DNA of 64,000 bases from Bifidobacteriaceae bacterium (GCA_022650895.1 JALCQC010000007.1:1-64000); one strand, 5' to 3'. Counted from the first letter of the stretch, positions 11,471 through 22,208 are shown. A program made the numbers and translations. The notes: generated by a model from the letters alone, not told the origin.

Positions 11471-11859
11471 CAGTCTTGTACGTCGAAATCGTCCGCAACA
11501 CCGCGCAGCATGGCCGCGAGCTTACGAGATTCCGAAGGTGAGGGGTAATGGTGGCGTCTCAAGCCATTTCCAGCGGAATCGAGCAACTTGATGAGATCCT
11601 CCACAATGGCCGCCATATCGTCTGGCGCAGGTCTCGTGGCCTTCACTACGGAGGGCTTCGGCCCCACAAGCCTTACATCCAGCGCCTGCGGCCCCTTACG
11701 GCCGTCGGCAACGGAGAACTCGATTTTTGCTCCCTTACGCAGGGTAGTCACACCTGCAGGAAGCGCGCTGATTGGCAGAAAGACGTCTCGGTTGTCATCG
11801 CTCGTGATGAAGCCGTAGCCCTTCTTCGCATCAAACCAACGTACCTTGCCGCTAGGCAT
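11470..11859 (-). CDS. Cold-shock domain protein with C-terminal extension
   Basis: A 129-residue protein with an N-terminal cold-shock domain. KVRWFDAKKGYGFITSDDN holds the RNP1-like motif, and DVFLPISAL the RNP2-like motif. Residue 65 onward is an extra helical region, longer than in a typical 67-residue Csp, which matches the actinobacterial CspB/CspC-like proteins that sit beside DUF3027 genes. It probably binds single-stranded RNA or DNA. The stop overlaps the ATG of the DUF3027 gene by one base. The upstream region contains a TTGACA box on the minus strand at 11972-11977, inside an inverted repeat (TGACAC and GTGTCA at 11956-11976). Confidence 0.9.
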   Translation of the reverse strand: MPSGKVRWFDAKKGYGFITSDDNRDVFLPISALPAGVTTLRKGAKIEFSVADGRKGPQALDVRLVGPKPSVVKATRPAPDDMAAIVEDLIKLLDSAGNGLRRHHYPSPSESRKLAAMLRGVADDFDVQD

Positions 11860-11991
11860 ATCGACACCTCTTACCTATCTAAAGAAATTTTTCTGCAATG
11901 CATGCAGAGACGCGAACACCATGCCGCGCCTCTTATTTACTTTACCCGCGTTGTCTGACACGGCAGGATTGTGTCAAACGCGAAATCACGG

Positions 11992-13893
11992 CTACTCTTC
12001 GCTGTGTTTTGAATCAACGTCTCGTCTCTGCCCGCGGGTCGCTCTGCGCAAGGACTTCTTGCCTCCCGATTTGTTCCCGTTTTTACCCGTAACACCGTTT
12101 TTTACGGCTCCGTCGGAAGTGCTGCCATTGGATGTTGGTCCGGTTGTGGTACCGCTCGTGGGATCCTGCGAGCGCTTCGCGCACTCCTCGGTGGGAACAG
12201 GCAGACCAATGTTGATGGTGAGGCCACCGCCTGGAGTCTGCGTGGCGCATACGAAGCCATGATGCGCTCTCATCACCGACTTGGTGATGGCCATTCCAAG
12301 GCCCGTTCCGCCCTTTTCGCGCGCCCTGGAGGGATCCGCCGTATAGAAACGCTCGAAGAGGCGACCGAGGGATTCGGGTTTCACACCGGGCCCGTGGTCG
12401 ACGAATCTGATGAAGACATAGGGATTTCCCCGCCCCGACGCGGAGGCCACTTCGACAGCACTGATGAACTCGCCCAGCGCCTCCGGACCGGTTCCCAGTT
12501 CCGCCACGCGCGCCGGGTCGATGGCAGCATGAACGACGTTCAATGAAATCTGAACAGGTGAATCTTGTGGGGTGTAACGATGAATGTTGCCGACGATATT
12601 AGTGAAGACCTGCCGCAGTCTGGAAGGATCCGCAAGGACGTGCACAGCATCCAGCGGCTTTTCCTCGAATTGTGAGAGAGCGACGCGTGTGCTGGCAGAA
12701 TCGCGCATTCCCACCACACCGGATTTGAGCGTCAGAGCACCGAGCTGGACCGGTCTCATTGGATCGAGCGCATGGAGATCCTCTCCGACGTCCGCGAGGA
12801 TCGTATCCAACCGCACTTTTCTCGACACGTCCGCTCCCCTGCCCTCATCGAGGCGCGCGAGACTGAGGAGGTCCTCCACCAGGGTGGTCATTCGCGTGGA
12901 GGAAACCTCGATGCGACCAATGGTCTCATCGGCCCGTTCCAACGCATCCGGAAGATTGCGCTGCATACGGTACAGCTCCGCATATCCATGGATGGCGGCA
13001 AGGGGGGTACGCAACTCATGGCTCGCGTCCGAGACGAACTGCTTCATCTTGTTGGTGGTCGCCTCCTGCTCGCGGAAGCTGTGCTCAATGCGGGCGAGCA
13101 TGATGTTCAGCGACTTTGACAGCGACCCGACCTCCGTGTTCTCAGGCGCCTCGGGGATACGCATGGAGAGATCTCCGGCAGCGATCTTGGCGGCCGTCTT
13201 TTCGATCCTTTTCAACGGAATGAGGGTCTTTGAAATCACCAGTGTCCCCAGAGCCATTGCAAGAGCCAGGATAAGGAAGCCAACGACGAGGAAGTAACGG
13301 GCGATGGCCGAGGAAGTGTCCATCGCGTCGGAAAGCGACAGACCGATGAAGAACACGCCTTGTGAGGACTCACCCGTATCTTGGTCGGTGCTCCGCCATT
13401 TCAGGGCGACCACACGCCACGGCGAGGCCGAAGCAGTGCCGGAACCCGTCACCTGATCGGCGGACGACGTCACGACCTGAGACGTGACAGTCGTCGGAGT
13501 GCCGATTTTAATGTTGCCCATCGAACCCGATGCCGGAAGATTCGGAATAGTGGTCACTCCGTCCCGCATGGTGGGGACGAGCGGAGTACCCAGAATCTGA
13601 TAATTCGAGTCTCGAATCTGAAGAAAATAATCCGTCGGACCTGAGGAATGTTCGGACAGTTCCTTGATGTTGGAAATAACGAGCGTGGCCTGACGGGTGA
13701 GCTGGGAATCCGTTCTGTCAATCATGTAGGTCCACACCAGTTGACGTGTGGTAAACGCCGCAACGGAAAGGCCGACTGCAAGAAGAATCATCAGAATGGA
13801 GACGAGACGAGATGACAAGGGTACCCTGTCGAGTCGCCGCAGAAAAGAATTGCGCGGGTGGACCTTTGTCTTCGCGTCAGTCGTTGTGGTCAT
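11992..13893 (-). CDS. Sensor histidine kinase (HAMP, HisKA, HATPase)
   Basis: A 633-residue membrane kinase. Two membrane segments (about residues 28-52 and 200-222) flank an extracytoplasmic sensor region. A HAMP linker (around TLIPLKRIEKTAAKIAAGDL) follows, then the dimerisation domain with the phosphorylated His of FVSDASHELRTPLAAIHG near residue 291. The ATP-binding domain keeps the N box region (RLRQVFTNIVGNIHRYTP), FVDHGPGVKPE and GGTGLGMAITKSVM. The C-terminus is a Thr/Ser/Gly-rich then basic tail. It lies 82 bases after the response-regulator gene on the same strand, so they form one two-component system. The signal is unknown; the system resembles the TrcS/PhoR-type kinases of actinobacteria. 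Confidence 0.92.
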   Translation of the reverse strand: MTTTTDAKTKVHPRNSFLRRLDRVPLSSRLVSILMILLAVGLSVAAFTTRQLVWTYMIDRTDSQLTRQATLVISNIKELSEHSSGPTDYFLQIRDSNYQILGTPLVPTMRDGVTTIPNLPASGSMGNIKIGTPTTVTSQVVTSSADQVTGSGTASASPWRVVALKWRSTDQDTGESSQGVFFIGLSLSDAMDTSSAIARYFLVVGFLILALAMALGTLVISKTLIPLKRIEKTAAKIAAGDLSMRIPEAPENTEVGSLSKSLNIMLARIEHSFREQEATTNKMKQFVSDASHELRTPLAAIHGYAELYRMQRNLPDALERADETIGRIEVSSTRMTTLVEDLLSLARLDEGRGADVSRKVRLDTILADVGEDLHALDPMRPVQLGALTLKSGVVGMRDSASTRVALSQFEEKPLDAVHVLADPSRLRQVFTNIVGNIHRYTPQDSPVQISLNVVHAAIDPARVAELGTGPEALGEFISAVEVASASGRGNPYVFIRFVDHGPGVKPESLGRLFERFYTADPSRAREKGGTGLGMAITKSVMRAHHGFVCATQTPGGGLTINIGLPVPTEECAKRSQDPTSGTTTGPTSNGSTSDGAVKNGVTGKNGNKSGGKKSLRRATRGQRRDVDSKHSEE

Positions 13894-13975
13894 TCTGCCC
13901 TGAAATCATAAATAACACGGCGAAGGCGCGGCAGCTCCATGACAGCTCCATGAACTCCGCGCTTTCCTTCCGCAC

Positions 13976-14728
13976 TCAGTGAGTTTGGTTTCCCTGATCA
14001 GTGCGCGGCGCCCGAATCATGTATCCGATACCACGCTTCGTCTGAATGAGCGGAACGACCTTTTTCTTCTTGCCGTCCTCGTCGGTGTAGGTGACGCCGT
14101 CAACCTTCTTGCGCAAGTAGGAAATATAGGATTCGACGATGGCCGCATCGCCGCCCCAGTCGTATTGCCACACGTGATCAAGGATCTGCGCCTTGCTCAA
14201 CACTCTTCCCTCGTTGTCCATGAGATAGCGCAAAAGCTTATATTCCGTCGGGCTCAAGTCCACGATCTCTCCGGCGCGTGTCACGTCATGCGAATCCTCG
14301 TTGATCTCAAGGTCCGCAACGCGAATGATGGGATCAGACTCACCCTCCTGACGGGTGCGGCGCAGGATCGCGCGAATGCGCGCCACAACCTCCTCCAGGC
14401 TGAAGGGCTTCGTGACATAATCGTCACCCCCCACGGTGAGTCCCATCACCTTGTCCTGCGTGTCATCGCGTGCGGTAAGGAACAGGACGGGCGCATCGAT
14501 ACCCTCTTGCCGAATGCGGCGCGTGACGGTGAAGCCATCGATGTCAGGCAGCATGACGTCGAGAACGATGAGATCCGGCTTGGCCTTCTCGATGACCTCG
14601 ATCGCTTCAGAGCCCGTGGCCGCCGAAACGACCTCGAAGCCCGAGAAGTGAAGGGACGCCATTAACAGTTCACGGATGGATGGCTCGTCGTCCACGACGG
14701 CGATTGTTGCCTCAATAGCTTGACTCAT
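13976..14728 (-). CDS. OmpR-family response regulator
   Basis: A 250-residue two-domain transcription regulator. The receiver domain (residues 8-120) shows the acidic pair in VVDDEPS, the phosphorylation aspartate in LIVLDVMLPDIDG and the conserved lysine in YVTKPFSLEEV. A winged-helix DNA-binding domain follows (about residues 140-240, with LSPTEYKLLRYLMDNEGRV). The open frame extends 300 bases further upstream, but the ATG at 14728 begins the normal family N-terminus; the ribosome binding site there is weak (AAGG about 14 bases upstream). It is presumably phosphorylated by the kinase encoded downstream. The target genes are unknown, though the nearby TPM-domain gene on the same strand is a candidate. 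Confidence 0.92.
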   Translation of the reverse strand: MSQAIEATIAVVDDEPSIRELLMASLHFSGFEVVSAATGSEAIEVIEKAKPDLIVLDVMLPDIDGFTVTRRIRQEGIDAPVLFLTARDDTQDKVMGLTVGGDDYVTKPFSLEEVVARIRAILRRTRQEGESDPIIRVADLEINEDSHDVTRAGEIVDLSPTEYKLLRYLMDNEGRVLSKAQILDHVWQYDWGGDAAIVESYISYLRKKVDGVTYTDEDGKKKKVVPLIQTKRGIGYMIRAPRTDQGNQTH

Positions 14729-14780
14729 ATTTATAAGAGTGCCTTCCCGGTCTGTGGGTTTCCTGAGAGTGAACTGAAGG

Positions 14781-15680
14781 TTATGGCTGAAGCGTGTCGT
14801 TTTCTTGCGCATCCCCTTTTTCTTCGTCTCCCTCATCTTCGGATTTCTCGTCATGCTTCTGCCCCAGCAGATGGAGACGTGACGTCGGATCCTTCTTTGC
14901 AGCGTGACGACGCCGTTTTCCTCGCCGATGAAGATGCCTGACAAGGAAGAATCCCGCCACCGCGACCAACACAACCAGAACCACGATGAGAACGATGATG
15001 GACACCTGCCGCACAGGCGCCGCATCATTCTCGCTTTTCACACTTTCAATCTTGTGTGCCAGCATGATGGCGGAACCAGACCAATTCGGCGTTGTCCCGC
15101 TCACAATGGGGGTGAGGGCCGCCTCCGAAAGTGAGTCGACGGTCGTCTCGTTGCGTAGCCAGGAATCAGAATTCTTCGACACCACCACCACGAGGCTTCC
15201 CTCTTCGGAAGCAACCGCAAGCATCACGGTGTTTTTTTTGGGCTTGGTACTTTCCAGAAGCGCCGAGGCCCAGGTCTCCGTCTTCTGCGAACTGTCAAAC
15301 GCCGGCAGGTACAGCAGGTTCAGTGTGACTCCGGTCTGGGTCTTGACCTCGTCGATCGCATCGGTGACCTTGCCGATGTCCGACCCCAAAAGATTCTGAG
15401 TATCGGTGATATTGCTGGTGATGGTGGTATTTTCCCCGCTCGTCTCGGAGGACGAATCGGAATCGGCGGCAAACGCATGAACCGGAGAGGCGAGTAAAAA
15501 GGCGCCACACGTCAGCACCGTCACGAGAACGGCGGCAAGCAGAGAAGCGAGGACACTCCAGGCCCGACTCGGCGAGGGGACGGAAGGGCGTACACGCACG
15601 GCGGAGGTTCGCGACTCCGCCCATTCGTCCACAGGGTCCTTTTGGGGCGTATTCGAGGGATGAACTGGCATATTCTCCAT
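14781..15680 (-). CDS. TPM-domain membrane protein
   Basis: A 299-residue protein with an N-terminal membrane segment or signal (about residues 32-60), an extracytoplasmic TPM-like domain and a second membrane segment near residues 228-250. The C-terminal tail is basic then acidic and predicted cytoplasmic. TPM domains are found in proteins proposed to act as phosphatases or to help membrane-protein repair; the segment NLLYLPAFDSSQKTETWASA and VMLAVASEEGSLVVVVSKNS fit this fold. The start is uncertain: the ATG at 15680 is chosen because it leaves the exported N-terminus intact, and another ATG lies 9 bases inside. It is divergent from a WXG100 gene, with 77 bases between, and the response regulator lies just downstream. 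Confidence 0.7.
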   Translation of the reverse strand: MENMPVHPSNTPQKDPVDEWAESRTSAVRVRPSVPSPSRAWSVLASLLAAVLVTVLTCGAFLLASPVHAFAADSDSSSETSGENTTITSNITDTQNLLGSDIGKVTDAIDEVKTQTGVTLNLLYLPAFDSSQKTETWASALLESTKPKKNTVMLAVASEEGSLVVVVSKNSDSWLRNETTVDSLSEAALTPIVSGTTPNWSGSAIMLAHKIESVKSENDAAPVRQVSIIVLIVVLVVLVAVAGFFLVRHLHRRGKRRRHAAKKDPTSRLHLLGQKHDEKSEDEGDEEKGDAQENDTLQP

Positions 15681-15757
15681 GGTAATCAACGGCTCTGAGT
15701 TTTTGCAGAGTCCTTGGTGAACATCACCCCAACCCACAAGTATGAGACGGAGAAGAA

Positions 15758-16048
15758 ATGGCACAGTATCAAGTCGATCCCTCGCAGATCGCAGCCTCCA
15801 GCGCCGCGGTCAGCACATCGGTATCATCCATTCGCAGTGCGGTGCAAGGCATGTACGCGAATCTCAATCAGCTCCAGGGAGTCTGGCAGGGCGGAGCCGC
15901 GACCCAATTCACCCAGGTTTCCGAACAGTGGAGAGCTGCCCAGCAGCAGATGGAGCAGTCGCTGGAGTCCATTCAGAATGCTCTGACGCAGGCATCGAAT
16001 GTGTACTCCGACGCGGAGATGCAGGCGAGTCGTCTCTTCGCCCAGTAG
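15758..16048 (+). CDS. WXG100 family protein (EsxA-like)
   Basis: A 96-residue helical protein of the WXG100 family, the usual cargo of type VII secretion. It has two predicted amphipathic helices separated by a turn containing GVWQGGAATQF, the W-x-G signature. Length and lack of cysteine fit the family. The ATG has GGAG six bases upstream. No EccC-type ATPase or EccD-type channel gene is present in this window, so secretion would depend on genes elsewhere, or the protein may work without them. It stands alone on the plus strand between the divergent TPM gene and the convergent groEL gene. Confidence 0.88.
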   Translation: MAQYQVDPSQIAASSAAVSTSVSSIRSAVQGMYANLNQLQGVWQGGAATQFTQVSEQWRAAQQQMEQSLESIQNALTQASNVYSDAEMQASRLFAQ

Positions 16049-16090
16049 GAATCTAGGCCAGTAAACAGTTCGCTCAAGAGACATCGCACA

Positions 16091-16154
16091 CAGTAGAGAA
16101 CTCGTTCAGTCGGAGACTCACACAGTCTAAGACTCATGCAGTCGGTGCCTCACT
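16091..16154. repeat. Four imperfect 16-base tandem repeats
   Basis: Four adjacent 16-base units begin CAGT at 16091, 16107, 16123 and 16139. Units 2 and 3 read CAGTCGGAGACTCACA and CAGTCTAAGACTCATG; unit 4 is CAGTCGGTGCCTCACT and unit 1 is more diverged. They lie between the WXG100 stop and the groEL terminator. No function is evident. Confidence 0.6.
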
Positions 16155-16191
16155 CGTCATTCATCACCCTATTTTGTTTCTGGCGAAAATA

Positions 16192-16231
16192 TGAAAGGGT
16201 CCCGGCTCCTTATGGAACCGGGACCCTTTCA
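16192..16231 (-). terminator. Terminator after groEL
   Basis: A perfect 14-base stem pairs 16192-16205 (TGAAAGGGTCCCGG) with 16218-16231. Read on the minus strand it is followed by TATTTT, 36 bases past the groEL stop. It may also stop transcripts from the WXG100 gene. Confidence 0.85.
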
Positions 16232-16266
16232 CCGATCGGAAGAATGCAGAACTTTCTGCTATGGGA

Positions 16267-17983
<1,717 letters not shown>

Positions 17984-17991
17984 ATGAGAGA

Positions 17992-18018
17992 TTAGCACTC
18001 TCAGTCAGAGAGTGCCAA
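17992..18018. promoter_or_regulatory. CIRCE operator 2 (HrcA site)
   Basis: TTAGCACTC at 17992-18000, nine bases, then GAGTGCCAA at 18010-18018; one change from consensus, in the right arm. The two copies are 35 bases apart centre to centre, so two HrcA dimers could bind together. Confidence 0.9.
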
Positions 18019-18104
18019 CTGCGCGGTTGCAGTAACCTCTGGGCATAAAAAATAATTGTGCTTGTACTCAAGATCGCGCACTCAAGATGCCGCTGAAAAT
18101 AGGC

Positions 18105-18136
18105 ATAAAAAAACCCACGGTATGGGCCGTGGGTTT
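18105..18136 (-). terminator. Terminator after the cold-shock gene
   Basis: AAACCCACGG (18111-18120) pairs with CCGTGGGTTT (18127-18136). Read on the minus strand, a run of seven or more T follows, as in a classical intrinsic terminator 32 bases past the cspA stop. Confidence 0.92.
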
Positions 18137-18167
18137 CCGTAGATCTCGCTTACGCGAGAATCACTTC

Positions 18168-18371
18168 TCAGAGCTTCGAGACGGTTGTTGCCTGAAGACC
18201 CTTGGGGCCCTTCTCAGACTCGAACTCGACCTTGTCGCCCTCATCGAGGCTGCGGTAGCCATCGGACTGGATTGCTGAGTAGTGAACGAAAACGTCCTCG
18301 GAGCCGTCCTCAGGAGTGATGAATCCATATCCCTTGGTCGCATTGAAGAATTTCACGGTACCGGTTGCCAT
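18168..18371 (-). CDS. cspA: Major cold-shock protein CspA-like
   Basis: A 67-residue single cold-shock domain protein that melts RNA secondary structure in the cytoplasm. It carries [19 protein letters not shown] (RNP1) and [10 protein letters not shown] (RNP2), and ends [11 protein letters not shown], the normal length and ends for the family. The ATG at 18371 is preceded by a purine-rich stretch (AAGGAAGTTAGG). The transcript probably has a long 5' leader, as cold-shock genes often do, since about 190 bases separate it from the next gene. A strong intrinsic terminator follows, so it is monocistronic. Confidence 0.96.
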   Translation of the reverse strand: MATGTVKFFNATKGYGFITPEDGSEDVFVHYSAIQSDGYRSLDEGDKVEFESEKGPKGLQATTVSKL

Positions 18372-18562
18372 AATTACCTAACTTCCTTAATTAAAAACCG
18401 CTCTCGTACGGGCGAATTGCTGTTGCCCTTCAAAAACCTGTACGGTCGGCATCTCTGATGATAGCCGCTACCGGAGAGAAACACACCGCTACATCACACA
18501 ATTTTGAAAATAACCGAATCATGCTTCTCAATTAGAAGGACACGCCGAACCTCTGGGACGAA

Positions 18563-19309
18563 TCACTGCGATACGTAAATCACGCCGACAGACACCGCGA
18601 GCTTAGGTGCGAGATGGGTTTGGGAGATCCCGAGCTTGGCGGCCACTGCCTTGGCCGTTGCCTCGTCAGCAGCGGTTTTATACCAGACAACATTTGCGCT
18701 AGGAGCAGAATTCTGTAGATTCTTGGCGGAAACATTCGTATACCCGGCGCTTTTCAGCGTTGAGGCCTTGCCTGCGGCGAAACCCGAAGGCGATGCGGTG
18801 AGTCCGTTGTAGACAACAATCTGCGTACTGGTGTCCGCCGCCGAAGAGTCTGAATCATCCTTCTTTTTGTCCTTCGATGAATCCGCGTCGTCGGAAGCGC
18901 TGTCCTTGTCATCTTTTGTGGATGCGCTGTCACCGCTTGACTTCGCATCGGAATCGGAGGACGAGGAGTCTGAATCAGTTCCGGAAGTGGACTTCGTGTC
19001 GGAATCGTTCTGAGACGTTGCCCCGGAAGAGGTGGCGGAGGAATCATCGGAACTGGTTCCTGCGCTGGCTCCCGTCGAGGACGCGGTTTGGGAGCTGCTT
19101 GTGGAGGACCCCACAAAGAATTCCCTCCCCTTCCCGCTCATCCATAGCCACGCACAGAAGGCAAGTGCAACCGCAACGACCAGCGTGACAAGATACGGCA
19201 GGAGTCTCGCGGCGAGGCTTCGGTCGCCGCGGTGCAAACCGATGGGACCCGCCTGCGGATTCTCGAACTCATCGTGCAGCGGCGCTTCTTCCGACTTGTT
19301 GCGTGCCAT
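18563..19309 (-). CDS. LytR_C domain membrane protein
   Basis: A 248-residue protein with a short cytoplasmic N-terminus, a single membrane segment (about residues 34-54), a long Ser/Asp/Thr-rich low-complexity stalk (residues 70-160) and a C-terminal LytR_C domain. The domain starts at IVVYNGLTASPSGFAAGKA and has VVWYKTAADEATAKAVA. LytR_C domains usually follow a LytR-CpsA-Psr catalytic domain in cell-wall ligases, which is missing here; such stand-alone proteins are known in actinobacteria. It probably sits at the outer face of the membrane. The ATG at 19309 has GGGGAGG six bases upstream. It diverges from ung, with only 23 bases between them. Confidence 0.82.
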   Translation of the reverse strand: MARNKSEEAPLHDEFENPQAGPIGLHRGDRSLAARLLPYLVTLVVAVALAFCAWLWMSGKGREFFVGSSTSSSQTASSTGASAGTSSDDSSATSSGATSQNDSDTKSTSGTDSDSSSSDSDAKSSGDSASTKDDKDSASDDADSSKDKKKDDSDSSAADTSTQIVVYNGLTASPSGFAAGKASTLKSAGYTNVSAKNLQNSAPSANVVWYKTAADEATAKAVAAKLGISQTHLAPKLAVSVGVIYVSQ

Positions 19310-19332
19310 ATCCTGCCTCCCCTTGAAAACTC

Positions 19333-20127
19333 ATGACAACCGATAAGTCTAGCGACTCGCTTAGCCAAAGCGTGCGAGAGGAATACAGTAGGTACGTGAC
19401 TTTGCGCAAACCTCTCAATGAACTGATGGACCCGGAGTGGGCGGAAAATCTCGCGCCGGTGGAGCCTGACATTCGGCATATGGGCGACTTTCTGCGCGGC
19501 GAAATTGCCGCACGCCGCCCCTATCTGCCGGCGAATGACAATATTTTCCGCGCTTTTGCGATGCCTATGAGAAAGGTCAAGGTCCTCATCGTTGGTCAGG
19601 ACCCCTATCCGACGCCGGGCCACCCCATTGGGCTGAGTTTTGCTGCGGACCCTTCGGTGCACCCTCTCCCCGCAAGCTTGCGCAACATCTTCACGGAAAT
19701 GGTGGACGACCTCCAAGTCCCCTTCCCGGCGAATGGTGATCTGCGCCCTTGGGCACACCAAGGTGTCATGCTGCTCAACAGATGTCTCACCGTTTCCGTC
19801 GACAAACCGGCAAGCCACCGCGGCAAGGGATGGGAAGCCGTGACCGAACAGGCAATCAAGGCGCTCAATGCCCGGACGGACGAGAATGGAAAACCGCTTC
19901 CGCTGGTAGCGATTCTTTGGGGCAATGACGCACGAAGCCTCAAACCGCTTCTCAATCACGCCGTCATCATCGAATCGCCGCATCCGAGTCCACTCTCCGC
20001 ACACCGCGGGTTCTTTGGTTCCAAGCCTTTCTCACGGACGAATTCCGCTCTCGAATCCATGGGGGCAACGCCCATCGACTGGGCCTTGCCAAGTGCCCCC
20101 GCACCCACCGATGTTGCCGATTTTTAA
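19333..20127 (+). CDS. ung: Uracil-DNA glycosylase, family 1
   Basis: A 264-residue repair enzyme that removes uracil from DNA to start base-excision repair. It has the water-activating motif [15 protein letters not shown] (canonical GQDPYHTPGQA, with P replacing H and the second half changed) and the DNA-intercalation motif [13 protein letters not shown]. The catalytic Asp and the His of HPSPLS are present. The region [12 protein letters not shown] carries the usual LLWG-like strand. Length is slightly above the usual 220-230 because of a longer N-terminus. The start at 19333 has no clear ribosome binding site, so it could be leaderless or start a little downstream. Its promoter must overlap the divergent LytR_C gene. 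Confidence 0.92.
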   Translation: MTTDKSSDSLSQSVREEYSRYVTLRKPLNELMDPEWAENLAPVEPDIRHMGDFLRGEIAARRPYLPANDNIFRAFAMPMRKVKVLIVGQDPYPTPGHPIGLSFAADPSVHPLPASLRNIFTEMVDDLQVPFPANGDLRPWAHQGVMLLNRCLTVSVDKPASHRGKGWEAVTEQAIKALNARTDENGKPLPLVAILWGNDARSLKPLLNHAVIIESPHPSPLSAHRGFFGSKPFSRTNSALESMGATPIDWALPSAPAPTDVADF

Positions 20128-20182
20128 GCTGAAGTCCTGACATTTCCCCTGAAATTACCATGCTTCCCGTTACAGTGGAGGC

Positions 20183-21250
20183 ATGGCTTTATTCCCATCA
20201 ACACCATATTCCGATACCGAACAGTCGATGGACGCACTCTCCACGGAGTCGCAAAGATCGTCTCTCAGCGCCACCGATATCAGCCGCGCAAAAGACCTGA
20301 CGGCCAGCTTGCGGCAGCGTTTCTCCGCTGAAGTCGTAGGCCAGAAAATGCTGCGGGAGTCCCTCATCACGACTCTGATCGCAGGCGGCCACGTTCTCAT
20401 CGAATCCGTTCCGGGTCTTGCAAAGACGACTGCGGCCCAAACCTTGGCGCAGTCCGTTTCCGGAACCTTCAAGCGTGTCCAGTGCACCCCCGATCTCATG
20501 CCGTCCGACCTTGTGGGAACCCAGGTCTTTGACTTCGCGACCCAGAAGCTCGTAACGCAGATCGGCCCCATTCACGCAAACTTCGTGCTCCTTGACGAGA
20601 TCAATCGCTCCAGCGCAAAAACGCAGTCCGCGATGCTCGAGGCAATGGCCGAAGGCGCAACCACCATCGGCGGAGAGCGTATCCCGCTCCCCAAGCCCTT
20701 CATGGTGATTGCGACCCAGAACCCCATCGAGGAAGAGGGTACCTACAATCTTCCGGAAGCCCAGATGGACCGTTTCTTCATGAAGACCGTCATGAGCTAC
20801 CCCAGCGAGGAAGAGGAACAGGACATTCTCCGCCTCATCGCACAGCGCGGCACCGATACGCCGAACCCGACTCCTCCATCGGAGAAGCTCGACATCAACG
20901 ACATCGACTTTCTGAGGACCGCGGCCCGCAGGGTTCACGTTTCCGAACAGATCGTCAAATACGCCGTCGATCTGGTGTCCACGACACGCGGGCTGGGCCC
21001 CCATCCCATCAAAGGACTGGCACAGCTCGTTCGGCTCGGTGCAAGTCCACGAGCCTCCATCGCACTGGTACGCATCGGTCAGGCCTTCGCGCTCATGAAC
21101 GGCCGCGATTACGTCATTCCCGAGGACCTCAAGATGTTCGCCCATGAGATCCTGCGTCACCGCATACTCCTGACCTTTGAAGCCCTTGCAGACAATGTGA
21201 CCAGCGACGAAATCGTCGACAACGTCCTCGAGGTGGTTCCTGCCCCATGA
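20183..21250 (+). CDS. MoxR-type AAA ATPase
   Basis: A 355-residue AAA+ ATPase of the MoxR group, which acts as a chaperone with vWA-domain proteins to insert metals or assemble complexes. Walker A is VPGLAKTTAAQTL, Walker B is FVLLDEINRSSAKTQSAML, and sensor 1 is MVIATQNPIEEEGTYNLPEAQ. The C-terminal lid domain (residues 240-350) follows. An in-frame alternative ATG lies 45 bases inside. It is the first gene of a plus-strand unit: the next gene overlaps it by four bases, and the units downstream encode the DUF58 and vWA partners expected for MoxR systems. The client protein is unknown. Confidence 0.92.
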   Translation: MALFPSTPYSDTEQSMDALSTESQRSSLSATDISRAKDLTASLRQRFSAEVVGQKMLRESLITTLIAGGHVLIESVPGLAKTTAAQTLAQSVSGTFKRVQCTPDLMPSDLVGTQVFDFATQKLVTQIGPIHANFVLLDEINRSSAKTQSAMLEAMAEGATTIGGERIPLPKPFMVIATQNPIEEEGTYNLPEAQMDRFFMKTVMSYPSEEEEQDILRLIAQRGTDTPNPTPPSEKLDINDIDFLRTAARRVHVSEQIVKYAVDLVSTTRGLGPHPIKGLAQLVRLGASPRASIALVRIGQAFALMNGRDYVIPEDLKMFAHEILRHRILLTFEALADNVTSDEIVDNVLEVVPAP

Positions 21251-22206
21251 ACACTGTGATCCGTACCGATCCAGTCAGAAAAAAGATTGAATCGCTCGGC
21301 TCTCGACTCACACTTCCCATTACTCGCAAGGCACTGGGAGCGCTTGAGGGTGAACACACCTCCTCACAGCGTGGCCATGGCTATGACTACATGGATCTGA
21401 GAGCCTATCAACCCGACGACGAGGCACAGCTCATCGATTGGAAAGCCTCCGCGCGCGCCGGCAAGCCGATCATCGTCAACAAGCAGCGCGAAGTGACAAG
21501 CACCGTGTGGCTACTCCTTGACGTGGGCACTGAAATGACGGCGAGCGCACAGGGCGGTGAGCGCCTGCTTGACGTCGCCGCCAACGCTCTACGCATGTTC
21601 GCCATGCTGAGCCTGAAACGCTCTGATGACGTTTCTTTGGTATTCGGCGACTCACAGTCCATCACCCGTCTCCCCTTTACAGGCGGCTATACGAAATTCG
21701 ACAAGCTGCTTGATGACAAGCTCGCGGGATTGAAATCCGCCCCACGCAATGTGACGTCCCTCCTTGAATACGCTTCGCGCATTCAGGGGAAAAACAGTCT
21801 GGTTGTCATTGCCAGCGACGAGACGGCCATGAGCGAGGAACACGCCAACCTCATCAAAGTGGTGTCGCAGAACCACCCTCTCGTCTTCATTGCGGCGAGT
21901 CCGCTCAACCCCTTCTCCCCCGGCCTTCCCGGTGTTCAGGACGCCTCTGACGGACGGTTGATGCCCGCCTTCATGCGCACTGCCACCACCGAAGGCAGCG
22001 TCGCGGCCCGACGGGAATTTCTCGCAGCGACCTTCGAACGCGAGTTGGCCCGCAGCGCTGACACACTGCTGCGCGGCGGATCGAGCGAGGACATCCTCAC
22101 CACCTTCACTCACCTGATCTCCACGCGCCTGCACGGAAGCCGCCCCCGCACGGCAAGTCTGCTACCTCGACTTCAGCCCGGGGCGAGCGGAAAGGCGATC
22201 TCCTAA
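21247..22206 (+). CDS. DUF58 domain protein (vWA-like partner of MoxR)
   Basis: A 319-residue cytoplasmic protein with the DUF58 signature RAYQPDDEAQLIDWKASARAG (residues 50-70) and a following vWA-like fold (TSTVWLLLDVGTEMTAS). Such proteins always travel with MoxR ATPases and are thought to be their adaptors. Unlike many family members, it has no N-terminal membrane segments. The ATG overlaps the MoxR stop codon by four bases (ATGA), so expression is coupled. The next gene follows after two bases. Confidence 0.9.
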   Translation: MNTVIRTDPVRKKIESLGSRLTLPITRKALGALEGEHTSSQRGHGYDYMDLRAYQPDDEAQLIDWKASARAGKPIIVNKQREVTSTVWLLLDVGTEMTASAQGGERLLDVAANALRMFAMLSLKRSDDVSLVFGDSQSITRLPFTGGYTKFDKLLDDKLAGLKSAPRNVTSLLEYASRIQGKNSLVVIASDETAMSEEHANLIKVVSQNHPLVFIAASPLNPFSPGLPGVQDASDGRLMPAFMRTATTEGSVAARREFLAATFERELARSADTLLRGGSSEDILTTFTHLISTRLHGSRPRTASLLPRLQPGASGKAIS

Positions 22207-22208
22207 GC

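Noticed and set aside
14729-15028. 100-residue N-terminal extension of the response regulator
   Set aside because: It overlaps the TPM gene in another frame and is not part of the receiver domain.
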